From an uncultured Schlesneria sp. (GTDB lineage: Bacteria > Planctomycetota > Planctomycetia > Planctomycetales > Planctomycetaceae): a stretch of DNA of 32,730 nt. The notes under the pieces were generated by a model. It worked only from the letters and a program-made list of their open reading frames with translations, did no database searches and was not told where the DNA came from. The stretch covers positions 1-32,730 of the forward strand of contig CAIMFH010000074.1 in assembly GCA_903840265.1 (NCBI GenBank), given 5' to 3'. Of this stretch, positions 15,801 through 28,618 are shown one piece after another. The first letter of the stretch is position 1. Every line of letters starts with the position of its first letter. Made by a program: the position numbers and the translations under genes.

Positions 15801-16529
15801 ATGGTGAAGGTCTATGTCGCCTCGAAGCGTCAGATTTCGGTCGGCGATAAGATGGCCGGTCGCCACGGTAACAAGGGGGTGATTTCGAAGGTTCTGCCCG
15901 TCGAGGACATGCCGTTCCTGGAAGACGGAACGTCAATCGACATCATCCTGAACCCTCTGGGCGTTCCGAGCCGTATGAACGTCGGCCAGATCTTGGAAAC
16001 CCACCTCGGTTGGGCCGCCGCGAAGCTGGGCTTCAAGGTCCGCAGCCCCGTCTTCGACAGTCCTTCCGAAGAAATTGTCATCAACTACCTGCGTGAAGCC
16101 GGCTTGCCGGAAGACGGCAAGGCCCAGTTGTTTGACGGTCGAACGGGAGAGAAGTTCGAGCAGAAGACGACTGTTGGTTACATCTACATGCTGAAGCTGC
16201 ACCACTTGGTTGAAGACAAGGTGCATGCTCGAGCAACGGGTCCATACTCGTTGATCACCCAGCAACCACTCGGGGGCAAGGCTCGCTTCGGCGGTCAACG
16301 CTTCGGGGAAATGGAAGTGTGGGCGCTGGAAGCTTATGGTGCCGCATTCATCCTTCAGGAACTGCTGACGGTGAAGAGCGACGACGTGGAAGGACGTACC
16401 AAGATTTACGAATCGATGGTCAAGGGTGAAAACACTCTTGAAGCAGGTACTCCGGCAAGCTTCGAAGTGTTGAACAACGAAATCCGCGGCCTGTGCCTGA
16501 ACATGCAGTTGGAAAAGACATCCAGCTGA
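12819..16529 (+). CDS. rpoB: RNA polymerase subunit beta
   Basis: 1236 residues. All main regions are in order: N-terminal [11 protein letters not shown] and [24 protein letters not shown], fork loop/rifampicin region [20 protein letters not shown] (residues 453-472), [61 protein letters not shown] and the C-terminal [20 protein letters not shown]. It forms one pincer of the polymerase and part of the active centre. It is shorter than E. coli beta (1342), lacking some lineage-specific insertions. AGGA lies about nine bases before the ATG. Rifampicin-contact positions Asp516, His526, Arg529 and Ser531 (E. coli numbering) are conserved; Gln510, Phe514, Met515 and Ser522 are replaced. Confidence 0.99.
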   Translation: MAIPATRIIATTETRSFGSLQSQFQISDLTEIQVNSYIRFLQLDDDPRERKDLGLEAILREVFPIESYDHRYRLEYVKYELGKPRYTSLECRQLRLTYGRPFRIWLRLMKEQAIEEEVYLGDMPIMIGGGEFIINGAERVVVSQLHRSPGVDFVQGSEPGERKQFSCRVIPERGSWIEIVISKRETLGVRIDQSGKFSAMTFLRAMDPSYGTSTALIKLFYETKAVKIGKGDEVLLGKHTAEDVVYPAGHERVGEIIAELGDKLTEAMVAEIKASTLKTVEVIEKSDDLLALSSILEDPTSTHEDALLRIFQRLRPGNPPALDKAIELFKEKFYDVNRYRLGRVGRFRINRKFDQSIPDSEMTLKAEDVVNAIRYVIKLRIGDNSAHVDDIDNLGNRRLRTIDELAAEEIRKGFLKLRRTVQERMSLKDVEEMSPRTLVNPKSVSAAIEYFFGRGELSQVVDQTNPLATLTHERRLSALGPGGLNRKRAGFEVRDVHISHYGRICPIETPEGTNIGLISSLSIFARVDDYGFLITPYRIVKNKKVTDEVEWLRADQESRVFIAPADTPVEKGAIVGDRVMARFHNDVVWMASNDVGFIDVASCQMVGVSAGLIPFLEHDDANRALMGSNMQRQGVPLLIAESPLVGTGLERAVAESSGMVLRAEKSGKITYVDSTCIELEGKRTELRKYTGLNERTCLNQTPIVKVGQRVKKGEILVDSAATSAGELALGRNVLVAFMSFEGFNFEDAIILSERLVKEDVYTSIHIDEFDVEVRETKLGREEFTRDIPNVSEKALRNLDESGVVQIGTRVEPGDILVGKVSPKAKTELTPEEKLLHAIFGRAGEDVKNESLEVPSGTEGIVIHTEKFSRRMSLSESERKKFEAELKKNEDAGNAKIADAFREFMKEFEKVLDRRLTDADAREIRTITDDKFVASYAEGFRSTLDSLDIRSPQKKADCRRAFKEGWGSVEDAIDQRDRLLNTMKRGDELPSGVLQMVKVYVASKRQISVGDKMAGRHGNKGVISKVLPVEDMPFLEDGTSIDIILNPLGVPSRMNVGQILETHLGWAAAKLGFKVRSPVFDSPSEEIVINYLREAGLPEDGKAQLFDGRTGEKFEQKTTVGYIYMLKLHHLVEDKVHARATGPYSLITQQPLGGKARFGGQRFGEMEVWALEAYGAAFILQELLTVKSDDVEGRTKIYESMVKGENTLEAGTPASFEVLNNEIRGLCLNMQLEKTSS

Positions 16530-16538
16530 CAACGGGGA

Positions 16539-16626
16539 AGGCTGCGTGAATTCGCAGCCTGCTCGTTCGAGCTTGTGGTTGTCGAACACAACTGAAGAAC
16601 TGATAAACACGGCGGCTTCGGCCGCC
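16539..16626 (+). other. Hairpins in the rpoB-rpoC gap
   Basis: Three structures in 88 nt: AGGCTGCG (16539-16546) with CGCAGCCT (16553-16560); the palindrome GCTCGTTCGAGC (16561-16572); and GGCGGC-TTCG-GCCGCC (16611-16626), an extra-stable UUCG tetraloop hairpin. None has a T tract, so they are more likely mRNA-stabilising or processing structures than terminators. The gap of 147 nt is long for rpoBC. Confidence 0.6.
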
Positions 16627-16676
16627 TGAGCTGAATCAATAGCAGATAGATCGTTATCCAGCGGGGGGGAATCCAC

Positions 16677-20948
<4,272 letters not shown>

Positions 20949-20977
20949 TCGTTCGTCGTTGAAGCGAAGTGATCTAC

Positions 20978-21015
20978 ACCCCGCTGCGGAATCCCGCAGC
21001 GGGGTTTGTTTTTTG
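20978..21015 (+). terminator. Intrinsic terminator of the rpoBC operon
   Basis: CCCCGCTGCGG (20979-20989), loop AATC, complement 20994-21004, then TTTGTTTTTT. Placed 30 nt after the rpoC stop. Confidence 0.92.
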
Positions 21016-21160
21016 ATGCCTGCCTGCAACCTGAGAATTCTGCCGTCAATTGCAAGAGTCCTCATGTCGTGGTTTGATGAGCCGGGATCTTTCAAGACAG
21101 ACCGCTTTTAATATCGCTGCCAAACGGTGCTGATGCCGAGATCTAACACAGGGCCATGAC

Positions 21161-21922
21161 ATGTTCGACCAGATCGCGTATGGCTTCAAACTGTACCTGC
21201 GTAACTTTGGGATCCTGGCGCTCGTCGGACTGCCAATCTATATCCCCTGCAATTTGGTGCTGGCGTATTTCAGTTTTGGCAGCGAAGACTCTCTCGCTCA
21301 ATTCCGGATGGTGAGCTTGTATCAAAGCGCTGTCAACGCGTTTCAAGCCGGCGCGATCATCACGACGTTGCATTGCAGCCTGATTGGTAAACAGGTCCGA
21401 CTCAGCGAGGCTCTGGCCAATGCCGCCAAGTACTGGATGCCTATCATCGCGACCGCGATCGTCGCAAATATCATTTCCGGATTGTCGCTGCTCGCAGTAA
21501 TAATTCCTGGCCTGGTCTGCATGGTTCGTTTTTCATTCATCGATCTGGTGGTCGTGCTCGAAAATTGCCATGGGACTGCGGCGCGGCAACGCAGTTGGGA
21601 TTTGACGCGCGACTGCGCGTGGTGGATTGCACTGGTTGCTTGCGTCTACTACCCGATCATCCTGGTCATTGGTTGCCTTCCTTTAGTTGCCTTCGAATAC
21701 ATCTCACTTTCGGCGGAGGCCTGGATGGTTGTCGAAGTCGTCAACGGATGCGTCGTTGATCTGCTCATGCCATTGATGACAGCGATCTTGTTATCGTTTT
21801 ACTGGCATGCTGCCGGAAGAGTGGTCGAACCAGAAGATCCGATCGCGGACGACGAATTGCCAGAGATCCCATTTGCACCCAACGACGACACGAATCCCTA
21901 TCGAGCCCCGCAGTCGACTTGA
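21161..21922 (+). CDS. Polytopic membrane protein, YciC/GPDPase-membrane-domain-like
   Basis: 253 residues with about six hydrophobic segments (for example IIATAIVANIISGLSLLAVI and WWIALVACVYYPIILVIGCL). The cytosolic motif RQRSWDLTRDCAWW near residue 147 resembles the RSWxLT signature of YciC-like membrane proteins and of membrane domains attached to glycerophosphodiester phosphodiesterases. The C-terminus is soluble and acidic and ends NPYRAPQST, an NPY-type tail I associate with planctomycete membrane proteins. Inner membrane; function unknown. It stands alone between the rpoC terminator and the next gene. Confidence 0.75.
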   Translation: MFDQIAYGFKLYLRNFGILALVGLPIYIPCNLVLAYFSFGSEDSLAQFRMVSLYQSAVNAFQAGAIITTLHCSLIGKQVRLSEALANAAKYWMPIIATAIVANIISGLSLLAVIIPGLVCMVRFSFIDLVVVLENCHGTAARQRSWDLTRDCAWWIALVACVYYPIILVIGCLPLVAFEYISLSAEAWMVVEVVNGCVVDLLMPLMTAILLSFYWHAAGRVVEPEDPIADDELPEIPFAPNDDTNPYRAPQST

Positions 21923-21982
21923 TCGTCGGCTGATTTCAGGATTCGAAGGTCTGACTGTTCCTGTTCTGGAGAAGAGCCCATC

Positions 21983-23281
21983 ATGCGAGTTGCGATATTC
22001 GGCCTTGTTGCTCTGACGATGTGTGTGAAGTGTGTTGCGGCGGAAGTTTCACCAGCCGACTGGTCAAAGCAGCATGTGAATGAGTTGCTCTCGGTCTATC
22101 GAGACTTACACTCAAACCCCGAGCTTTCGTTCCGTGAAGAACGTACGGCCGCGAAGTTGGCAGAGGAACTGAAGAAGTTGGGGATCGAAGTCACCACGGG
22201 GGTTGGTCAGACAGGGGTCGTCGGGATCCTCAAGAACGGTGAGGGACCGACGATTATGATCCGCACAGATCTGGATGCGCTGCCGGTTGTCGAAGCGACG
22301 GGGTTGCCCTTCGCTTCCAAAGTCGTAGCGAAAGACCCGAAAGGGAACGATGTCGGCGTGATGCATGCCTGCGGGCACGACATTCATATCACGTGCCAGA
22401 TCGGAGTCGCTCGCTATCTGGCGGCACATAAGGACGCGTGGCATGGCACGGTGATGTTCGTGGGTCAACCGGCGGAAGAGGTCGGCAATGGTGCTCAGGC
22501 GATGCTGAAAGATGGTCTGTTCACTCGCTTCCCGCGACCAAAGTATGCATTGGCACTGCACGTTGACGCGACATTAGCGACGGGACAAGTTGGTTACCGG
22601 GCCGGTTATATTCTGGCGAACGTGGACAGTGTCGACATCGTCATGAAAGGGAAGGGTGGCCACGGTGCATTCCCGCACACGACGATCGATCCCATCGTTC
22701 AAGCGGCACATCTGGTTGTGGACCTGCAGTCGCTGGTCAGCCGAGAAAACTCACCCTTTGAGCCAGCCGTTGTCACCGTTGGTTCGATCCATGGCGGGAC
22801 CAAGCACAACATCATCAGCGACAACTGTCGGTTGCAGTTAACCGTTCGCAGTTACGGCCCCGAGATTCGTCAACGGTTGCTCGACGGGATCAAGCGTAAG
22901 GCCAAGGCGGCGGCGGCAAGTGCCGGAGCCCCAGAACCGACGATCGAATTCTCGGATGCCACGCCGGCCACGCGCAATGATGAAGCACTCGTCGAACGAG
23001 TCGTTCCTGTCTTTCGACGTGTGTTAGGTGACGCGAACGTCGTCCCGTCGGAACCATCAATGGGAGGCGAAGACTTCTCAGAGTATGGACTGGCTGGCGT
23101 TCCGATTTTTATGTTCCGCCTGGGCTCGATCAATGCCGATCGTCTGGCGAAGATGAAAGAAGGCGGCAAGATGCCACCCTCGTTGCATTCGCCGTTCTAC
23201 TACCCTGATGCCCAAGAAGCAGTCGAGACTGGCGTGACGACCATGTCCGCAGCTCTACTCGACTTGCTCAGTGGCAAATAG
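21983..23281 (+). CDS. Exported M20-family amidohydrolase
   Basis: 432 residues. A signal peptide (about residues 1-20, MRVAIFGLVALTMCVKCVAA) is followed by an M20D-type amidohydrolase as in hippurate, N-acetyl-amino-acid or indoleacetyl-amino-acid hydrolases. Visible motifs: IMIRTDLDALPV, the metal/cysteine site HACGHD (128-133), GQPAEEVGNGAQ with catalytic glutamate (165/166), the lid-domain MKGKGGHGAFPHTTIDP, GGTKHNIISD, MGGEDFSEY and SLHSPFYYPD. It hydrolyses an amide bond of N-acylated amino acids or a similar compound; the exact substrate cannot be read from sequence. The exported location suggests a role in nutrient acquisition. GGAGAAGAG precedes the ATG. Confidence 0.9.
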   Translation: MRVAIFGLVALTMCVKCVAAEVSPADWSKQHVNELLSVYRDLHSNPELSFREERTAAKLAEELKKLGIEVTTGVGQTGVVGILKNGEGPTIMIRTDLDALPVVEATGLPFASKVVAKDPKGNDVGVMHACGHDIHITCQIGVARYLAAHKDAWHGTVMFVGQPAEEVGNGAQAMLKDGLFTRFPRPKYALALHVDATLATGQVGYRAGYILANVDSVDIVMKGKGGHGAFPHTTIDPIVQAAHLVVDLQSLVSRENSPFEPAVVTVGSIHGGTKHNIISDNCRLQLTVRSYGPEIRQRLLDGIKRKAKAAAASAGAPEPTIEFSDATPATRNDEALVERVVPVFRRVLGDANVVPSEPSMGGEDFSEYGLAGVPIFMFRLGSINADRLAKMKEGGKMPPSLHSPFYYPDAQEAVETGVTTMSAALLDLLSGK

Positions 23282-23337
23282 CGAACGTCGCATAGTTTGA
23301 AGCCCTAATTTCCTGGCGAGATTGGCTACATCCGAAA

Positions 23338-24609
23338 TTATTCGCGAACGAAGAGCGATTCGCGTGGCGCGGTGTAGCGCACAGCAAGCTGCGGAGTCTC
23401 CATCCGTTTTTGTCCATTGGCGAGTGACTTCATCCCGGCCTCGACCAGCCCACTGGTGAGCAATGTCCGCTCAATGGGATACGGGGCGCGGCCGGTCATG
23501 AACATGGTCTCGGCGCCGTTCATCAAGGCCGCCGAATAAACGACGTTGGGATTGGGCGGCAGGTGGAACTGCGTCGACACGAGGTCGGGTTGGCCCTTCA
23601 GCTTCGCTGCGAAGTTGAAGTCCGTGACCAAGCCATTCATCAGCAACATCGTGGCCTTCGTCCCGTCGATGTATTCGAAACGATACGCGATCGGTTCCTT
23701 CACCCATTCGCGAATCTGTGCCGGTGTCGGATAGCGATGACTGAAGGTTTCGGGCTGCGCCAGCGTGTGGCTGCGCGACAGGCACGATTCGAAGAGCTGA
23801 GGACTCCATCCGCCCGCTCCCCACGAACCGGCGTCCATCGCTTTCCAGACCGCGTCACCACGCAAGGCATGAATTGCAGCGACACCAGTTTCACCGCCCT
23901 TGCGGCGTTCGGCCATGCACTGCATCGCTTCGAGAGCGTGGAAGTCGTAGATATCGACGGCACCGAAAGCGACGCACATCAACTCTTCAATTTCAGCGCC
24001 ATAAGGGAGATCCACCGACGGCATTCGCCATGTGACCGGTAGCGACGAGCCCGCCAGAAAGGGGAAGTTCATCGACTTGGAAAGCTCGACCATCTCCTGA
24101 GCCCACTCGAATTTCCAGGAGAGATGCTTATCGTTGAACACTGGCGTTGTCCGTCCGTCTTTGGCGAAGACATCCGTCACCTGCTTGAAGAACTGATACC
24201 GCGGGTATTGCTTCTGGCCGATCTCATTGAGGGGATAGTCGCCGTGCTCGCCAATGATCAAGACGGCATCGACGGCCAGCTTCGAACCACCGCATCGCAG
24301 CGCTTCGGCGATAGTCGGATAGACCGTGAAGCCAAACTCCTTCGCTCGCGAAGCGCTCAAGTCCCCTTCGGGAGTCTGGTCGACGTAGGCAGACACGATT
24401 TCAATGGCAGGCCGATGCCAACGCCCCTGCAGGGGATAGCCATGCAGGAATCGCTCGGCCATGTGCCAGGCGTGCGAGCGATAGTTCCAGAGCGTCGTGA
24501 CGACGGCCATTTTCTTGGGAGGTGTAGGCTTGGGGTCAGCACCAAACGCCAGCGAACTCCCCAGTAATCCGACACCCGTGGTCGCGAGAAAGTGTCGGCG
24601 AGTCAGCAT
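23338..24609 (-). CDS. Tat-exported conserved protein of unknown function
   Basis: 423 residues from the ATG at 24609, chosen because it begins with a twin-arginine signal (MLTRRHFLATTGVGLLGSS...AFGA); the frame is open further upstream without similarity. The body starts KMAVVTTLWNYRSHAWHMAE and contains VDAVLIIGEHGDYPLNE, FNDKHLSWKFEWA, FLAGSSLPVTWR, DFHALEAMQCMAERRKGGE and a late LMNGLVTDFNFAAKLKG. I recognise the pattern as a family found in planctomycetes and verrucomicrobia with no established function; the first half has the feel of a Rossmann-type sugar-oxidoreductase-like domain, but no GxGxxG is visible. Tat export implies folding, possibly with a cofactor, before transport. Confidence 0.82.
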   Translation of the reverse strand: MLTRRHFLATTGVGLLGSSLAFGADPKPTPPKKMAVVTTLWNYRSHAWHMAERFLHGYPLQGRWHRPAIEIVSAYVDQTPEGDLSASRAKEFGFTVYPTIAEALRCGGSKLAVDAVLIIGEHGDYPLNEIGQKQYPRYQFFKQVTDVFAKDGRTTPVFNDKHLSWKFEWAQEMVELSKSMNFPFLAGSSLPVTWRMPSVDLPYGAEIEELMCVAFGAVDIYDFHALEAMQCMAERRKGGETGVAAIHALRGDAVWKAMDAGSWGAGGWSPQLFESCLSRSHTLAQPETFSHRYPTPAQIREWVKEPIAYRFEYIDGTKATMLLMNGLVTDFNFAAKLKGQPDLVSTQFHLPPNPNVVYSAALMNGAETMFMTGRAPYPIERTLLTSGLVEAGMKSLANGQKRMETPQLAVRYTAPRESLFVRE

Positions 24610-24790
24610 CGGTTTCTCTTTCTGGCCGGGGGAGATCACTCCCCTGACTTCTGCTTCGGGCGTGAACCTTCCCAGAATGTGGCACCGTGTTAATGTATCA
24701 ACTGCGTCTTGCGCGGGCACGTGCTGGTGCAATCTGATATCGCGATATCCAGCCAGAAAGAAGCGTGGATTGCCGAACTGGCAACGAAAC

Positions 24791-24825
24791 GACCGCGGTT
24801 TGGCGGGGGCTGCCAAACCGCGGTC
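24791..24825 (-). terminator. Terminator of the SDR gene
   Basis: A perfect 14-bp inverted repeat (arms 24791-24804 and 24812-24825, GACCGCGGTTTGGC) with a 7-nt loop, 33 nt after the SDR stop. On the minus strand GTTTCGTT follows. Confidence 0.8.
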
Positions 24826-24857
24826 TCGAAATCTCTGACGTTGACGATGTTAGTGGG

Positions 24858-25610
24858 TCATCGCATGCCGCCAGAGATATAGAACGATTCGCCGGTGATC
24901 CACTTCGAGTCCGCTGAGGCCAGGAAGACTGCCATGGGAGCGATGTCGTCCGGCTGGCCGATGCGACCCAATGGAGTCTGTGCTTCGATCTGCTTTCGCA
25001 TCTCGCTCTCGCCGATGCCGGATGACTTCACCCCTTCGGTTTCGACCATGCCTGGGTTGATCGAGTTGACTCGAATCTTATTCGGCCCCAGCTCTTGAGC
25101 CAGTGACCGGGTGATCGCGTTGACGGCGGCTTTGGTCGCGCTGTAGACGGATGCGTTGGGCGGGGCGAGCGTCGCGACGACCGAACTGATATTGATGATG
25201 TTACCACCGTTGTTGCCGAAGTGCTTGACCGCTTCCTTCGACGCCATCAGCAGTCCCAGGACGTTCAGATCAAATTGCTTGTGGAAGTGTTCGGGGGTCA
25301 TCTCGACCAGCGGAGAGAATTCGTAGATCCCCGCGTTGTTGACCAGGATATCGACTTTACCGAAGGCCTTCTTCGTTTCGTTGAAGAGTCCTTCGATCTC
25401 GGCGGGCTTGGAAACATCGGCTTTGACCGCGACCGCTTTGCCACCCTTGCTTATGATCTCATTGACGACACGGTCGGCTCCATCTTTGCTGGTCGCGTAA
25501 TTGACGACGACGGAAGCACCTTCCGCGGCCATGTGCACTGCGATCGAAGATCCGATTCCCTTTGAGGCCCCGGTGACGACAGCGACTTTGCCTTCCAGTT
25601 TCTTAGACAT
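24858..25610 (-). CDS. SDR-family NAD(P)-dependent oxidoreductase (FabG-like)
   Basis: 250 residues from the ATG at 25610, preceded by AAGGAG seven bases upstream; an extended start would add 32 unrelated residues. Classical SDR: nucleotide-binding TGASKGIG (13-20), NNAG (91-94), catalytic Ser142/143, Tyr156 and Lys160 (YSATK), and the PG motif INPGMVETE. The C-terminal VFLASADSKWITGESFYISGG is typical of 3-oxoacyl-ACP-reductase and glucose-dehydrogenase-like members. Substrate not identifiable; cytoplasmic. A TetR-type palindrome lies about 150 nt upstream, suggesting induction by a small molecule or stress, but no tetR gene is in the window. Confidence 0.9.
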   Translation of the reverse strand: MSKKLEGKVAVVTGASKGIGSSIAVHMAAEGASVVVNYATSKDGADRVVNEIISKGGKAVAVKADVSKPAEIEGLFNETKKAFGKVDILVNNAGIYEFSPLVEMTPEHFHKQFDLNVLGLLMASKEAVKHFGNNGGNIINISSVVATLAPPNASVYSATKAAVNAITRSLAQELGPNKIRVNSINPGMVETEGVKSSGIGESEMRKQIEAQTPLGRIGQPDDIAPMAVFLASADSKWITGESFYISGGMR

Positions 25611-25762
25611 GTTCAGCTCCTTGCGATGCGGACGGATTGGTTCAGAGATCACCGCTCGAATGGCGGTCAGGTTTGCGAAGCGTTGCCAGCATTGTTCGCT
25701 GGTCACGGATTTGAATACCAGCCTCGCTTCGTCGCCTTACACCAAAATGGGCAACTGCGGAT

Positions 25763-25780
25763 TATGACCGATCAGTCATA
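25763..25780. promoter_or_regulatory. TetR-type operator palindrome
   Basis: An 18-bp near-perfect palindrome with half-sites TATGACCGA and TCAGTCATA (eight of nine positions symmetric). The core resembles the TGACyGATCrGTCA-type operators of TetR-family repressors that control SDR genes and efflux pumps. It lies between the SDR gene (start 25610, minus) and the RND pump remnant (plus). A CATAAT -10-like word overlaps it on the minus strand. Confidence 0.55.
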
Positions 25781-26000
25781 GCAAAAGTGGCATGAAGCAC
25801 CTCGTGTTACAGTGATTGATTAAAATCAGGCAATTCGTGCAAAGAACGAAATCTGTGAGAATTCGAAGTAAATTCTTGAGCAGCTTCAGAGCGAAAGGTG
25901 TCAGGCCTCTCACAGATTGATGGATGATTGCGAGAACCCGAAGGGCCGGGGGGCGTATTCGTCGGGATCGTCTGGTCGCTGTACCTGTGGCACCACATTC
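25781..26000. other. Degraded sequence before the RND remnant
   Basis: No intact gene. The stretch 25952-26000 reads, in a frame different from the RND fragment, as GVFVGIVWSLYLWHHIQ. The SLYLWHH part is reminiscent of acyltransferase-3 (OafA-like) membrane proteins, so it may be a second gene scrap joined here. Confidence 0.3.
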
Positions 26001-26372
26001 AGTGTCCCCTCCTTAGTGGGAGCGATCATGTCAATCGGCGTCGCCACCGCGAACAGCATCCTGCTGGTGACATTCGCTAATGAACAGCAGGCCGAAGGCA
26101 AAATCGCGATGGAATCGGCGCTGGAGGCTGGGCGAGCACGCATGCGACCGGTGCTGATGACCGCCGCCGCGATGATCATCGGCATGCTGCCGATGTCGCT
26201 GGGCCTGGTTGAAGGAGGCGAAAAAAACGCCCCACTCGGCCGAGCGGTGATCGGTGGATTGCTAGTCGCAACGTCTACAACGCTGTTGTTCGTGCCGGTG
26301 GTTTATAGCTTGTTGCGTCACGGGAAATCGAATGTCGATCCTGAGTCGACTCCAGTATCCGGTGAAGTGTGA
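26001..26372 (+). pseudogene. C-terminal remnant of an RND (HAE1/AcrB-like) efflux permease
   Basis: About 124 residues match only the last membrane segments of HAE1-type RND permeases: SVPSLVGAIMSIGVATANSI, LVTFANEQQAEG, ALEAGRARMRPVLMTAAAMI, MLPMSLGLVEGGEKNAPLGR and VIGGLLVATSTTLLFVPVVY. A whole permease has more than 1000 residues, so nearly 90% of the gene is missing and the piece cannot pump. The frame remains open, suggesting recent loss. An adaptor (HlyD-like) or outer-membrane partner gene is not present nearby. Confidence 0.85.
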
Positions 26373-26539
26373 GAGTTGCTATCGCAAAGATATGCCACCT
26401 GGTTGACCGACTTCGGTCACCCAGTGCCGACACAAGCTAACGATCACATTCTGCTACCGGAAGCACCCAAGCGAGTCGCGTTGTGCTTGAACCAAAGCGG
26501 TGTCGAGCCACCGCACTCCAATGGATTGTCTGCCATTCA

Positions 26540-28618
26540 CTACTTCCCTAGCTCAGAAACCAGCGAGTCGGCTTGGTATATCTTCTTGAGAGCTTCCATG
26601 ATCGAGGCCGAGTGGACCGAGACGGCTCGGTTCTGCGTTTCGTCGAAGACGAAGTCGCCGACGAGTGATTGGATGTTACCGTCGAAGATGATGCCGACGA
26701 ATTCGCCGGCGCGGTTGATCACCGGGCTGCCCGAGTTGCCGCCGATGATGTCGCAGGTGGAAACGAAATCGAATGGTGTCTTCGGGTCGATCTCCTTCCG
26801 TCGTTCGTGCCAGCTTTTCGGCAACGCCCAGGGGAACGTGTTCCCGTGTTTCGTAGCGTGATCGAAGGCCGCTCCCATGGTCGTCCATGGTGGAATCGCT
26901 TGGCCGTTCTCTGTGTAGCCCTTCACCGTTCCAAAGGACAGCCGCAGTGTGAATGTGGCATCTGGATAGCGACTGGGTCCTTCAATTTCGAACAAAGCTT
27001 GGGCGATCTGTGCGTAGGCTTGACGTTCGACTTCGACGATTTGCTCTTCGGTCTTCTTGCGCACCGCTCGTGATTCGGGGTCGACGAGCTTTGCCAGCAG
27101 GATGAGTGGGTCTTGAGATTGTTTGATGGCCGCCTGGCCCCCTTCGGCGACCTTCTTGCGTTCGGCAACGTCCTTCAACTTTGTTCCATTCAGCAACTCG
27201 GCAGCGCGATCGGCAGGTCCCTTACCAGCGAGCACCTTCACGACCAGTGGATGGTCTCCTCCAAACTTCTCGACCAGGAAACTGAGTCCGTCGGTCAGCC
27301 TCGCCAATTCCAGATCGTCGTAGATGGGGGCCGTCGAATAGAGTTTCAACTCGAGCGAAGACCGTCCGGAATCGCTGTATTCAGACAGCCGTTCCGTGTT
27401 TGGCTTCTCGTTCTCTTCGGCGAGGCGCACCAGTGTTCGCGCGATCGGAAACAGCGAGCCACCGAAGGCGCGGCCGCCGCCCAGCAAGGTGGACTCGGTC
27501 AAGATCTCACGTTGAATCTTCGTCGTCTGCTCGATCTTGTCCCAGGCACCCCCGTAGGCCGCTTTCCACTTCGGGTTGGCATCGATCTTGGCACGCAGGG
27601 CTGTTTCAGTGGCCTGCTTCTTCGCCATGATTGGCGGATCCTGCAAGCCCGCGAGCTGCCCCAGCAGAGCCTTGCGACTGTTTTGGACTCCGAACAAATC
27701 TTCCTTCCCGCGACGAGCTTCTTCCTCGCCGTTCTGGCAGTACTGTTGCAGCATAATCTCGAAGCGACGGAGCGTGTCCAACACAAATGGGAGTCGGACA
27801 TCGCGATTGTGCTTGAGAGCCGCCATCGTATTCAGTCGGTCCGTGCGACCGGGATGGCCCGAGACGAAGACCGGTTCTCCATCGCCGGCTCCCGCTTTGC
27901 TCCACTTCAAGAAATGGTCGATCTTGGCCGGCTTGTCGTTCTCGTAGGCTCGGAAGAAGCAAACGTCCAGATCGTAGCGTGGATACTCAAAGTTGTCGGG
28001 ATCGCCACCGAAGAAGGCGATATCGAACTCAGGAGCCCAGACCAGGCGGATGTCGGTATATTTTTTATAGCGATAGAGGTGGTACTGGCCCCCCTGATAG
28101 AGGGTGACTACGTCGCTGCGCAATCCTGTCTTGGCGAGCGATTCCTTCTCGATCGTCGAAATGACGGCTCGGCGAGCGGCAAACGATTGTGCGGTAGACA
28201 TCTCGGGCTTCACGGCCGCGTTCACGGTCGCCGTCACGTCCTCGATCGACTGCAGAACGTTCAGTTCCAGATCGGGGGCCTTGGGCTCGTCTGCGGGCGT
28301 TTTCGCCCAGAACCCTTCTTTATAATAGTCGTGCTCGGCGGAGCTAACCTTGTGCAGCGTGTCGGCCCCCACATGATGATTGGTCAGAACCAGTCCGGTC
28401 GACGAGACGAATGATCCCGACCCTCCCGAGTTGAATCGGACGGATGACTTCATGACGTTTTCGAGCCATGCGTCTGTCGGTTCGAAATCGTATTTCTGTT
28501 TGAGTTGCTGACGTGGCAGGTTGTTGAAGACCCACATTCCCTCGTCAGCCGATGCCATGCAGGGGGCTATCAACAACAGCCCGATGACGGAAAAAGTGAG
28601 GGCATCCAACCGCAGCAT
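26540..28618 (-). CDS. S46-family dipeptidyl-peptidase (DPP7/DPP11-like)
   Basis: 692 residues from the ATG at 28618, preceded by AGGAGA; the ATG at 28648 would place ten extra residues before the signal peptide. Signal peptide about residues 1-23 (MLRLDALTFSVIGLLLIAPC then MASA). Trypsin-like catalytic core: His in GLVLTNHHVG (81/82), the Asp-containing FFGGDPDNFEYPRYDLDVCF, and Ser in CDIIGGNSGSPVIN near the C-terminus, with FVGIIFDGNIQSL after it. A helical domain is inserted between His and Ser parts, as in the family. These periplasmic serine exopeptidases release dipeptides from peptide N-termini, feeding amino-acid use. Length fits (about 700). Confidence 0.93.
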   Translation of the reverse strand: MLRLDALTFSVIGLLLIAPCMASADEGMWVFNNLPRQQLKQKYDFEPTDAWLENVMKSSVRFNSGGSGSFVSSTGLVLTNHHVGADTLHKVSSAEHDYYKEGFWAKTPADEPKAPDLELNVLQSIEDVTATVNAAVKPEMSTAQSFAARRAVISTIEKESLAKTGLRSDVVTLYQGGQYHLYRYKKYTDIRLVWAPEFDIAFFGGDPDNFEYPRYDLDVCFFRAYENDKPAKIDHFLKWSKAGAGDGEPVFVSGHPGRTDRLNTMAALKHNRDVRLPFVLDTLRRFEIMLQQYCQNGEEEARRGKEDLFGVQNSRKALLGQLAGLQDPPIMAKKQATETALRAKIDANPKWKAAYGGAWDKIEQTTKIQREILTESTLLGGGRAFGGSLFPIARTLVRLAEENEKPNTERLSEYSDSGRSSLELKLYSTAPIYDDLELARLTDGLSFLVEKFGGDHPLVVKVLAGKGPADRAAELLNGTKLKDVAERKKVAEGGQAAIKQSQDPLILLAKLVDPESRAVRKKTEEQIVEVERQAYAQIAQALFEIEGPSRYPDATFTLRLSFGTVKGYTENGQAIPPWTTMGAAFDHATKHGNTFPWALPKSWHERRKEIDPKTPFDFVSTCDIIGGNSGSPVINRAGEFVGIIFDGNIQSLVGDFVFDETQNRAVSVHSASIMEALKKIYQADSLVSELGK

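Noticed and set aside
27113-28414. A 433-aa plus-strand open frame opposite the S46 peptidase
   Set aside because: Shadow of the minus-strand gene, which has a signal peptide, catalytic motifs and a ribosome-binding site.
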